From positions 1,240,001-1,304,000 of the forward strand of contig NZ_JAPEOR010000003.1 in assembly GCF_026341125.1 (NCBI RefSeq): DNA of 64,000 nt, in the 5' to 3' direction. A program made the translations under genes and the position numbers. The notes beneath the pieces are model-generated. The model was not told the DNA's origin. It saw nothing but the letters and a program-made list of their open reading frames with translations, and searched no databases. Position 1 is the stretch's first letter. Each line of letters opens with the position of its first letter. Shown here piece after piece: positions 55,044 to 62,792 of this stretch. This DNA is from Streptomyces sp. NBC_01142 (GTDB lineage Bacteria; Actinomycetota; Actinomycetes; Streptomycetales; Streptomycetaceae).

Positions 55044-56134
55044 GGGGTGCCTCCGCCCTTGCCGGCTCCGCCCAGCAGTGACAGCACGTGGTCGAACGCC
55101 CTGGCCTTGGGTGCGGCGGTCGGCGCCTTCTCACGATTCGCCCATACCGTCTCGGGGCGGCTCTGGAGAAGGAAGATGTTGTGGCCGGGCACGAGGTTGC
55201 GGGAGATCGCCCACTCGATGTCCTGCGGGGTCCCGTAGTGGGATTCGACCTGTCGGCCGATCCGTACCAGTTCGTGGATCTCCGCGTCGGACAGACAGGG
55301 CTCGTTTTGCAGGTACTCCGGTACGTCCTCCTCGACGACTCCCGCCCCGCTCGGGTCCATCCGGTGTTGTCGCAGCTTCGCCGAGACCGTACGGGAGCAG
55401 ATGTCCCCGGTGACCTTGCCGACCACGTACTTGTCGGGCGTCACATCGCCCCCGACGAGGGCCGATCCCAGGCCCCACGAGCCTTCCAGGGCAACGACGG
55501 AGCGATCCCCGGTGAGTGGGCTGCGGGTGAACATGACACCGGCGCAGCGCGGGTCGATCATGCGCTGGACGACGACGGCCATCGCGAGGTCCTGCTCCGG
55601 TAGGCCCAGCCGCCGTCGGTAGCTGACCGACTCGACGCTGTAGAGGCTGGCCCAGCAACGCCGGACGTGCTCCACCAGGGAGTCTTCACCACGCACCCAC
55701 AGGTAGGTGTCCTGGAGCCCGGCGAAGCTGGCGTCCTCCGCGTCCTCGCTGGTGGCACTGGAGCGTACGGCGACGGGGGCGGGCTCACCGGGGGTGTCGG
55801 ACTCGCTGTCCAGGTCCCTGTAGTGGTCCCGGATCGCTGCCGCGACCTCCTCCGGCAGCTCGGCCGCTTCGATGCGCTCCCTGATGGGTGCGGTCGCGTG
55901 GGCGATCGCCTCGGTGTCCTCGGCCTCCAGAGCCTCGACGCGGGCGCGGATCTCGCCACCCGGGTCGAGGACGTGGAGGAAGGCCTCGAAGGCGGCGGTG
56001 GTCACGACGTATCCGGGCGGTACCGGGGCGCCGGCGAAGGTGAGTTCGCCCAGGCTGGCGCCCTTGCCGCCGACGGTGGGCCGGTCGGTGAGCCGGAGAT
56101 CTCCGAACCGGCTGACGAGGAGTGAGGTGTCCAT
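55040..56134 (-). CDS. PEP-synthase-like ATP-binding subunit (PpsB type)
   Basis: A 364-residue protein that is only the N-terminal ATP-grasp part of PEP synthase or pyruvate phosphate dikinase: VGGKGASLGELTFAGAPVPP (22-41), VRSSATSEDAEDASFAGLQD (about 122-141), MFTRSPLTGDRSVVALEGSW, GTPQDIEWAIS and LLQSRPETVW. It has no phosphohistidine or PEP/pyruvate barrel domain. Its size and split match the 40-kDa subunit of phenylphosphate synthase, which phosphorylates the His of a separate subunit with ATP. It lies directly after the gene for that second subunit, and overlaps the biotin carrier gene by four bases. An alternative is a split PEP synthase, but no pyruvate-binding domain is present. Confidence 0.88.
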   Translation of the reverse strand: MDTSLLVSRFGDLRLTDRPTVGGKGASLGELTFAGAPVPPGYVVTTAAFEAFLHVLDPGGEIRARVEALEAEDTEAIAHATAPIRERIEAAELPEEVAAAIRDHYRDLDSESDTPGEPAPVAVRSSATSEDAEDASFAGLQDTYLWVRGEDSLVEHVRRCWASLYSVESVSYRRRLGLPEQDLAMAVVVQRMIDPRCAGVMFTRSPLTGDRSVVALEGSWGLGSALVGGDVTPDKYVVGKVTGDICSRTVSAKLRQHRMDPSGAGVVEEDVPEYLQNEPCLSDAEIHELVRIGRQVESHYGTPQDIEWAISRNLVPGHNIFLLQSRPETVWANREKAPTAAPKARAFDHVLSLLGGAGKGGGTP

Positions 56135-56161
56135 CGTGGTGCTCCCTGCGTGGTGGAGGAG

Positions 56162-57982
56162 TCAGTCGAGAATGGTGACGATGCCGCGGTCGCCGTCCAC
56201 CCGCAGCCGCTGACCCGTGGTGATCCGCTTGGTGGCGTGTCCCGTGCCGACGATGGCGGGCAGCCCGTACTCGCGGGCCACGATCGCCGCGTGCGACATG
56301 GTGCCGCCGATGTCCGAGACAGCGGCCGCGATCTTGCCGAAGACCGGCCCCCAACTGGGCGCGGTCACCGGACAGACCAGCACCTCGCCCTCCCGCACCT
56401 GACCGATGTCGTTGGCGCTCATCAGCACCCGGGCGGTGCCCTCGACCACGCCCGGCGAGGCGGCGAACCCACGCACCTCGTGGTCGCCCGCCACCGCCGG
56501 TGTCGACCAGGCCTGGATGGTCTCCGCGGTGATGCCCCACAGCATGCGCACCGCCGGGTCGTTGAGCGCCTCGGGGACGGGACCCAGCGCCGGCGGCGGG
56601 GACCAGCCCGCGAGGGTCTCCAGCATCCCCCTCCGCTCGGTGACCATTCTCTGGACCCGGGCCGACCCGACGGGCTTGGTTCCTGCCGCCCAGGCGAGCA
56701 TCACATCGGTCAGGGCCTGGCCGACCTCGGTGTGGCTCAGCTGGAAGACGTCCTCGGTGTCGGCCAGGACACCCTGGTCGCGCAGCAGCTCACCGAACTC
56801 GCGGACCTTCCCGTAGAACTTCGTGGTGAAGTAGTGCTCGCAGTAGAAGTTGTGGTCCTCGATGAAGGGGAACACGGCTCTGGCCAGACCGAGCATCTGG
56901 TCGAAGGCCGCCTGCTCGTCCTCGCCGGACAGCAGGGAGCGGTATTCCTGGGCGATGCGTTCGCGCTCCGTCCTGAGCTGTTCCGTGGGGCGGTCGAGCA
57001 GCTCGCCGCGCCGTGCCTGGTCGACGTAGCCGGGCAACGCCGCGAACGGCACCGTGAGGTCGTCGTTCCAGCTGCGGTGGTGATGATAGAAACCGGCGCC
57101 GGTCGACATGTTGAACCACGGCTCCCGCGCGTCGTCCATGGCCGTCAGCCACCTCCGGCCGTCGTCCCCGCGGGCTGCGAGTGCGGCCAGTACCTTGTCC
57201 GGGTCGCAGCCCTCGACGAACAGATCGTCGACGCTGTACTCGACGGCAAGCTTCGCCAGCTTCTTCAGCTCGTCGTCGGGGCGGTAGAGGATCACGTCGA
57301 TCCCCGCGACCATCCGGGCGACGTCCTGGTCGGGGATCTCGGGGAACGACGTCTTGCAGAACTCGAAGAACACCACGTAGGCGCCGTACCCCAGCATCAG
57401 GAACTCCGAGTGGTGGTGCCACATCTTGGAGTACAGGTCCATGAGCCGGTGGTAGTTCTCGCGCAGGTAGTGGTTCTGCGCCACGCCCTTCGCCTCGAAG
57501 ATCACGTCCGCGTCCTCGAACTCGGGCAGCCGGGGCACCTCGATCCGCTGCACCTCGTCGATCAGGCCGGTGATGCGGCTGACCCAGCCCTGGTAGAGCT
57601 CGTCCCAGTTCTCGTAGTAGTGGCCCGCCCGCTCGCTGAACAGCGCGAGCCTGCGTTGGATCTCCTCCGGGTCGGTCACCGGGTTGGCGGTGATGTAGAC
57701 CCGGCCGTTGACGATGCGGTGCTCGATGCCGAGCGTGGTGGGGAAGACGAACATGCGTGCCGTGTTGGCGCCGAGGGCGGTGTAGGGCGCCTCCGCCGTG
57801 ACGGCGTCGAACGCGGGCATCGGCTCGGGGAAGTGCATCGCGTTGTAGAACCAGAACCGCTGGTCGTCCTCGGGCTGGAACCGGGTGTAATTAGGGTACA
57901 TCGACGCCCAGTCCTCGGCGCCCGCGACGTCGGTGAGCTCTGAGGGAAGAGGGAAGGAAGAGACGGGTCTGGCATCGTTCAC
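56162..57982 (-). CDS. PEP-utilising phosphohistidine subunit (PpsA type)
   Basis: A 606-residue protein with a large N-terminal region (1-500) not found in PEP synthase, containing WFYNAMHFPEPMPAFDAVT, MWHHHSEFLMLGYGAYVVFF and DHNFYCEHYFTTKFYGKVRE, followed by the swivelling phosphohistidine domain (about 505-606) with SDIGGTMSHAAIVAREYG. His564 is the phospho-carrier. Length and order are those of the 70-kDa subunit of phenylphosphate synthase, whose N-terminal part holds the phosphoryl acceptor. The acceptor here is unknown; an enol or phenol is inferred. GTG 57982 behind TTGGAG is preferred over TTG 57994. Confidence 0.85.
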   Translation of the reverse strand: MNDARPVSSFPLPSELTDVAGAEDWASMYPNYTRFQPEDDQRFWFYNAMHFPEPMPAFDAVTAEAPYTALGANTARMFVFPTTLGIEHRIVNGRVYITANPVTDPEEIQRRLALFSERAGHYYENWDELYQGWVSRITGLIDEVQRIEVPRLPEFEDADVIFEAKGVAQNHYLRENYHRLMDLYSKMWHHHSEFLMLGYGAYVVFFEFCKTSFPEIPDQDVARMVAGIDVILYRPDDELKKLAKLAVEYSVDDLFVEGCDPDKVLAALAARGDDGRRWLTAMDDAREPWFNMSTGAGFYHHHRSWNDDLTVPFAALPGYVDQARRGELLDRPTEQLRTERERIAQEYRSLLSGEDEQAAFDQMLGLARAVFPFIEDHNFYCEHYFTTKFYGKVREFGELLRDQGVLADTEDVFQLSHTEVGQALTDVMLAWAAGTKPVGSARVQRMVTERRGMLETLAGWSPPPALGPVPEALNDPAVRMLWGITAETIQAWSTPAVAGDHEVRGFAASPGVVEGTARVLMSANDIGQVREGEVLVCPVTAPSWGPVFGKIAAAVSDIGGTMSHAAIVAREYGLPAIVGTGHATKRITTGQRLRVDGDRGIVTILD

Positions 57983-58003
57983 GGTGCTCTCCAAGGGTGC
58001 GGC

Positions 58004-60088
58004 TCAGCTAGCGGTGGTGGCGGCAACGGTCAGGGGATAGTCGCGCTGGGTACGGGCGTACCGGGCGAGGGCGTCGAGTGCGCGAGAGTCGGCCACCGTG
58101 CTGCGGTCGGCCGCCTGCTCTACGGGTGTGCCGAGCAGGATCCTGCGCGCCGGCACCTCGAGCTTCTTGCCGGTCAGGGTGGTCGGGACGGCCGGGACCT
58201 GGATGATCCTGTCCGGTACGTGCCGGGGGCTGTACTCCTGGCGGAGCCGGGTGCGGATCGCGTCCTCGAGACCGGGGTCGAGGGCCACGCCCTCATCGAG
58301 GGCGACGAACAGCGGCATGAAGAACTTCTCGTCCGGCAGGTCGAGACTGACGACCAAGGCCGCGGCGACCTGGTCCAGGGCTTCGACCACGCGGTAGATC
58401 TCCGCGGTGCCGATACGCACACCCTGCCGGTTGAGCGTGGCGTCGGACCGGCCCGGCACGAAGCAGCCACCGCGCGTGTTGACCTTGAAGAAGTCTCCGT
58501 GCCGCCAGACACCGGGGAAGTCCTCGAAGTACGAGCGGCGGTACCGCTCGTCCCCGTCCGGACCCCAGAACGTCACCGGCATGGACGGCATGGGCTCGGT
58601 GATGACCAACTCGCCGACCCCGTCGACGATTTCGTGACCGTTCTCGTCATATGCGTACGCCGCGACACCGAGGGACCGTGCCTGCATCTCACCGGCGTAC
58701 ACGGGGAGGGTGGGCACCCCGCCGACGAAGCCGGTGCAGCAGTCGGTGCCGCCGCTACCGGTCGTGACCCACAGATCCGCCTTGACGTTGCGGTAGAACC
58801 AGGCGGTGCACTGCGGCGACACCGGTGAGCCGGCCGGCATGACCGTGCGCAGGGCCGACAGGTCGTAGCGCTCGCCGGGCACGATGCCGGTCTTGCTCAT
58901 GAGGTCGACATAGGCCGGACTGGCGCCGAAGAAGGTGGTCCTGGCGTCCTGCGCGATCCGCCACAGCACGTCCGGCTCCGGATGGGCCGGGTTCCCGTCG
59001 TACAGCACCGGGCAGGCCCCGACCAGCAGGGAGCTGATCAGGAAGTTCCACATCATCCAGCCGGTGGTGGTGAAGAACAGCGGCCGGTCGCCCTCGCGCA
59101 GGTCCATGTGGAAGGTCTGCAGCTTCAGCTGCTCCAGCAGGATGCCGCCGTGGCCGTGGACGATCGCTTTGGGCAGCCCTGTCGTACCGGACGAGAAGAG
59201 CACCCACAGCGGGTGGTCGAAGGGAACATGCTCGAACGCGAAGTCCTCGGCCGACACGGGCGGGTGGTCGAGAACCTCCTCCCACAGCAGGCCACCGTCG
59301 ACGACCGGCCGGGTGTCCCCGTCGCCGGGTCCGGGCAGGTGGACGACGTGCTCCAGGCCCGGCAGGGCCTCGGCGATGAGGCGTGCCTCCTCCCGGCGGT
59401 CGAAGGTCTTCCCGCCGTAGCGGTAGCCGTCGACGCAGAACAGGACCTTCGGACGCAGCTGGCCGAACCGGTCGACCACACCTCGCGATCCGAAGTCCGG
59501 GGAGACGCTCGCCCAGACCGCGCCCACGGCCGTCGTCGCGAGCATCGCGATCGCGGCCTGCGGCACGTTCGGCAGATAGCCGCAGACGCGGTCGCCAGGA
59601 CGTACCCCGAGCGAGCGCAGCCGGGTCGCCAGGATGCGCACCTGGCCGGCGAGATCCTCCCAGGGCAAACCGGCCGGAGCGGCGCCTTCCGAGCAGAACA
59701 GCAAGGCGTCGGTCCCGGGGCGTTCGTGGCGCAGAACACGCTCGGCATAGTTCAGCCGAGCCCCGGGAAACCACTGCGCGCCCGGCATGTCCCGGCTGCC
59801 GAGCACCGCGGAGTAGGGTGTCGCGGACCGGATGTCGAAGTAGTCCCACAGCGCACCCCAGAAACCCTGTAGGTCGGTGACGGACCAGCGCCACAGTTCG
59901 TCGTAATCGTCGAACCGCTGTCCGCGCTCGCGGACCAGCCAGTCCAGGAAGCCCGTCATGTTCGCCTCGGCAAGCCGCTGCGGGCCGGGCGTCCACAGCA
60001 GCTCGCCTTCGGCCACTGTCACGGGCTCGTCGGCCGTGCCGGGCCTCGAATCAGGGACCGGTGAGCTCGCTGCTGCCTTGACGGCCAT
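58004..60088 (-). CDS. aacS: Acetoacetyl-CoA synthetase
   Basis: A 694-residue adenylate-forming enzyme of the acetoacetate-CoA ligase group: TGFLDWLVRERGQRFDDYDE near the N-terminus, WFPGARLNYAERVLRH, the P-loop LFSSGTTGLPKAIVHGHGG, FTTTGWMMWNFLIS, VTTGSGGTDCCTGFVGGVPT and the C-terminal catalytic Lys region TLTGKKLEVPARRILLGTP. The CCTGFVGG and KKLEVP segments separate it from acetyl-CoA synthetases. It activates acetoacetate or a related beta-keto acid with ATP. AAGGAGG lies five bases before ATG 60088. It is the first gene of the operon and is divergent from the IclR regulator. Confidence 0.9.
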   Translation of the reverse strand: MAVKAAASSPVPDSRPGTADEPVTVAEGELLWTPGPQRLAEANMTGFLDWLVRERGQRFDDYDELWRWSVTDLQGFWGALWDYFDIRSATPYSAVLGSRDMPGAQWFPGARLNYAERVLRHERPGTDALLFCSEGAAPAGLPWEDLAGQVRILATRLRSLGVRPGDRVCGYLPNVPQAAIAMLATTAVGAVWASVSPDFGSRGVVDRFGQLRPKVLFCVDGYRYGGKTFDRREEARLIAEALPGLEHVVHLPGPGDGDTRPVVDGGLLWEEVLDHPPVSAEDFAFEHVPFDHPLWVLFSSGTTGLPKAIVHGHGGILLEQLKLQTFHMDLREGDRPLFFTTTGWMMWNFLISSLLVGACPVLYDGNPAHPEPDVLWRIAQDARTTFFGASPAYVDLMSKTGIVPGERYDLSALRTVMPAGSPVSPQCTAWFYRNVKADLWVTTGSGGTDCCTGFVGGVPTLPVYAGEMQARSLGVAAYAYDENGHEIVDGVGELVITEPMPSMPVTFWGPDGDERYRRSYFEDFPGVWRHGDFFKVNTRGGCFVPGRSDATLNRQGVRIGTAEIYRVVEALDQVAAALVVSLDLPDEKFFMPLFVALDEGVALDPGLEDAIRTRLRQEYSPRHVPDRIIQVPAVPTTLTGKKLEVPARRILLGTPVEQAADRSTVADSRALDALARYARTQRDYPLTVAATTAS

Positions 60089-60135
60089 GTCGCCTCCTTG
60101 CGTCACGGAACGAACGGTCCACGACAGGCCATAGC

Positions 60136-60174
60136 GCAGGCAACCATCGCCTGCTAACTTTTCACCCAGTGAAA
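60136..60174. promoter_or_regulatory. Two inverted repeats in the divergent regulator/operon promoter
   Basis: The 121-base interval between aacS and the IclR-type gene holds TTTCAC-CCA-GTGAAA at 60160-60174 and GCAGGC-N7-GCCTGC at 60136-60154. The first is AT-rich and symmetrical, as expected for an IclR-family operator. Binding is inferred from position. Confidence 0.55.
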
Positions 60175-60209
60175 TCGACAGGGCATCTCCGCAGGTGAGA
60201 GCAGGTCCC

Positions 60210-61022
60210 ATGCGGAACTACCAGGTGAAAACGATCAGCTCCTTGGAACGCGGGCTTCAGGTGCTGCGGGTCCTTCAGGAGATGCGTGCCGCGAGCCTCC
60301 ACGATCTGCACCAGGCAACCGGCATCCCCAAGGCCACGCTGCTCCGGATCCTTCACACGTGCAACCAGCAGGACCTGGTGTGGCAGCGGCTGGCCGACGG
60401 GGCGTTCATCGCGAGCCTCAGACCGCAGCGCGCCCCGTACGACGACGCCGAGTGGCTCGGCGAACTGGCGTCGCAGGTTCTGGAAGAGCTGTGCGAACGC
60501 GTGATGTGGCCCTCCGTACTGACCGTGCCACGCCTCGATTACATGGAGACGATCGACACGAACAGCCCGAAGGCCTACTTCGACGAGGTCGTACCCGTCG
60601 CTCCCATCGGCTTCCGCTCGCACATGCTGCTCGGGGCCTCGGGCCGGGCCTACATCGCCTTCTCTCCCGAGCGGGAGCGGGAAGCGGTCCTGCGCCGCCT
60701 TTGCGAGCACGACGCCCCCGGGAACGAGTACGCCCACGACGCTGGATGGCTGCGCCGTCTCCTGGCGACCACTCGGTCACGTGGGTACAGCGTGCGGGCA
60801 CCGGAGTACGACTTCGACGGACGCAACTCGATCGCCGTTCCGATCCGTGTGCATGGAGAGGTGCTGGGGTGCGTCAACGTGACCTGGCGCAGGACGGTCA
60901 TGTCCGCACAGGAAGTGGCGCGTCGTCACCTGGATGACCTGCAGGACGCGGTGCGCCGGATCGAGGAAGGGGTCGCGGCAGAGGCCCCACGACGACTGGG
61001 CGGCCCTGCCGCGGGCGCGTGA
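60210..61022 (+). CDS. IclR-family transcriptional regulator
   Basis: A 270-residue regulator. Its N-terminal winged HTH reads VKTISSLERGLQVLRVLQEM and GIPKATLLRILHTCNQQDLV, and the C-terminal effector domain holds TIDTNSPKAYFDEVVPVAPI, GRAYIAFSPEREREAVLRRL and NSIAVPIRVHGEVLGCVNV. It resembles the MhpR/PcaR branch that controls aromatic or short-chain acid catabolism. It is divergent from the seven-gene operon and probably controls it. ATG 60210 is chosen; GTG 60195 would add five residues. Confidence 0.9.
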   Translation: MRNYQVKTISSLERGLQVLRVLQEMRAASLHDLHQATGIPKATLLRILHTCNQQDLVWQRLADGAFIASLRPQRAPYDDAEWLGELASQVLEELCERVMWPSVLTVPRLDYMETIDTNSPKAYFDEVVPVAPIGFRSHMLLGASGRAYIAFSPEREREAVLRRLCEHDAPGNEYAHDAGWLRRLLATTRSRGYSVRAPEYDFDGRNSIAVPIRVHGEVLGCVNVTWRRTVMSAQEVARRHLDDLQDAVRRIEEGVAAEAPRRLGGPAAGA

Positions 61023-61117
61023 GGCCCGATGGCGCGTCCGGCGCCGCAGGTCAGTCGACCGCTGCCACCCGCAGCGCCTCACGATGGGCTTGGGCACTGG
61101 TCCCGCCGCTACCTGCA

Positions 61118-61235
61118 TGCGGGGGTCCCAGTTGTCCAGGGTCGCGGCGAGGTGGACGAAGAAGACGACGGGGATACCGCCCTTCGGGCCCAGCTCGCGG
61201 TAGAGGGAAGCGCGGACCAGATCTACCCTGCCGAG
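61118..61235 (-). pseudogene. Alpha/beta hydrolase N-terminal fragment
   Basis: The minus strand reads VRASLYRELGPKGGIPVVFF followed by VHLAATLDNWDPR, the N-terminal strand and oxyanion region of a common actinobacterial alpha/beta hydrolase. The nucleophile and remaining 240 residues are missing. Confidence 0.6.
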
Positions 61236-61911
61236 TGACCCGAAAGCGCCCCCGCGCTACCCAGCACCACCACACGACCGCCGAATGATCAGCTACACCA
61301 CGAGAAGTGACACGATCATCGCCCGCTGCGTCGTGGGGCCCGGATGGTGCCGCCGGATCGGCCGGATGGGGGAGAGCGTTGGCTGAATGCGGGCGCGTAC
61401 CGGCGAAGGGCGGCGTGGATCGGGCCGTGTGAGAAGGGGATCCAGGTGGGTGATAGTGAGCAATTGAACAGTACAGTCGACCAGTTGACATCGACGCGGG
61501 GCTGACGGTTTTGGAGACGAGTCAGCCGTGGCGGCGAGGGCGGAGCACAGCTCGACTTGGCTGCGCATCGGCCGAATGGCCGAGACGGCGACGGGTGGGT
61601 CCTGTCGGTCATGAGGCGCGTCCCGCCGGCGAGGGGGACGTCAGCCCCCTGCGGGAGCCCCATGTCCCCAGGCGGTTTCGACCGGGCGTCATCCCCGGAG
61701 CTGATGCAACGGCATACCTGAGGATGACGAGACCGTCTCTCGCATCAGACCCGGGCAGTCGGGATTTCGGTTGATCCGAGGGGCTCGTACGAACCGGACG
61801 ATGGAGAAGTTCCCAGCGGGGTGGGGCATGGACTCCCGCGTCCATGGGCCGTCTATGCGGTCTGCGGCCCGCGCCCTGCGCCGCCTCTGGCGTCCGATCG
61901 GAGTAGTACCC
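61236..61911. other. Gap before the ABC transporter genes
   Basis: About 675 bases with no supported gene. Open frames on both strands lack codon bias and motifs. The right part carries the promoter of the ABC ATPase gene. Confidence 0.45.
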
Positions 61912-62685
61912 ATGACAACCGCCTCGCACGCTGCTTCTTACGCCCCCACCGTGGCCGCCTGGGCCACAGAGCTCTCCAAGGTCTACGGACAGGGCGATAC
62001 CAAGGTGGTCGCCCTCGATCGGGTCAGCGTCGGCTTCGGGCAGTCCCAGTTCACCGCGATCATGGGGCCCTCCGGGTCAGGCAAGTCCACGCTGATGCAC
62101 TGCGTGGCCGGGTTGGACAGCTTCTCCTCAGGCTCGGTCCGCGTCGGTAACGCCGAGCTCGGCTCCCTGACGGACGCTCAGCTCACCGCTCTCCGCCGGG
62201 ACAAGGTCGGCTTCATCTTCCAGGCATTCAACCTGCTGCCGACCCTCACCGCGCTGGAGAACATCACGCTCCCGATGGACATCGCGGGCCGCGCGCCGGA
62301 CAAGCAGTGGCTGAACATCGTCATAGAGATGGTCGGCCTGTCCGGCCGGCTCAGCCACCGTCCCGCCCAGCTCTCCGGCGGCCAGCAGCAGCGTGTCGCC
62401 GTCGCCCGGGCCCTCGCCTCCAAGCCGGACATCGTCTTCGGTGACGAGCCGACGGGGAACCTGGACTCGCGCGCGGGTGCCGAGGTCCTCGGGTTCCTGC
62501 GCCACTCCGTACGGGAGTTGGGCCAGACCGTTGTCATGGTCACCCATGATCCGGTCGCCGCCTCCTACGCGGACCGGGTCGTCTTCCTCGCCGACGGGCG
62601 GATCGTCGACGAGATGTACGAGCCCACCGCGGACGGGGTCCTCGATCGCATGAAGGCCTTCGACACCAAGTTCCGTACGAGCTGA
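61912..62685 (+). CDS. ABC transporter ATP-binding protein, MacB/LolD type
   Basis: A 257-residue ATPase with Walker A AIMGPSGSGKSTLMHCVAGL, Q-loop FIFQAFNLLPTLTALENITL, the ABC signature QLSGGQQQRVAVARALASKP, Walker B IVFGDEPTGNLDS and H-loop VVMVTHDPVAASYADRVVFL. The FQAFNLLPTLTALENITLPM segment is typical of the MacB/LolD/FtsE group that works with FtsX-like permeases by mechanotransmission rather than classic transport. ATG 61912 is chosen; an upstream in-frame ATG at 61771 would add unrelated residues. The permease gene follows 107 bases later. Confidence 0.92.
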   Translation: MTTASHAASYAPTVAAWATELSKVYGQGDTKVVALDRVSVGFGQSQFTAIMGPSGSGKSTLMHCVAGLDSFSSGSVRVGNAELGSLTDAQLTALRRDKVGFIFQAFNLLPTLTALENITLPMDIAGRAPDKQWLNIVIEMVGLSGRLSHRPAQLSGGQQQRVAVARALASKPDIVFGDEPTGNLDSRAGAEVLGFLRHSVRELGQTVVMVTHDPVAASYADRVVFLADGRIVDEMYEPTADGVLDRMKAFDTKFRTS

Positions 62686-62792
62686 GCCGAGCAGGCCGTA
62701 CGAGCTGAGCCGAACCGGGCGGAACCGGACCGTATGAACCGGCGCCCCCAGATCGACCCCCGTCCTCCCTCACTCACCAGGACTACACCGCC

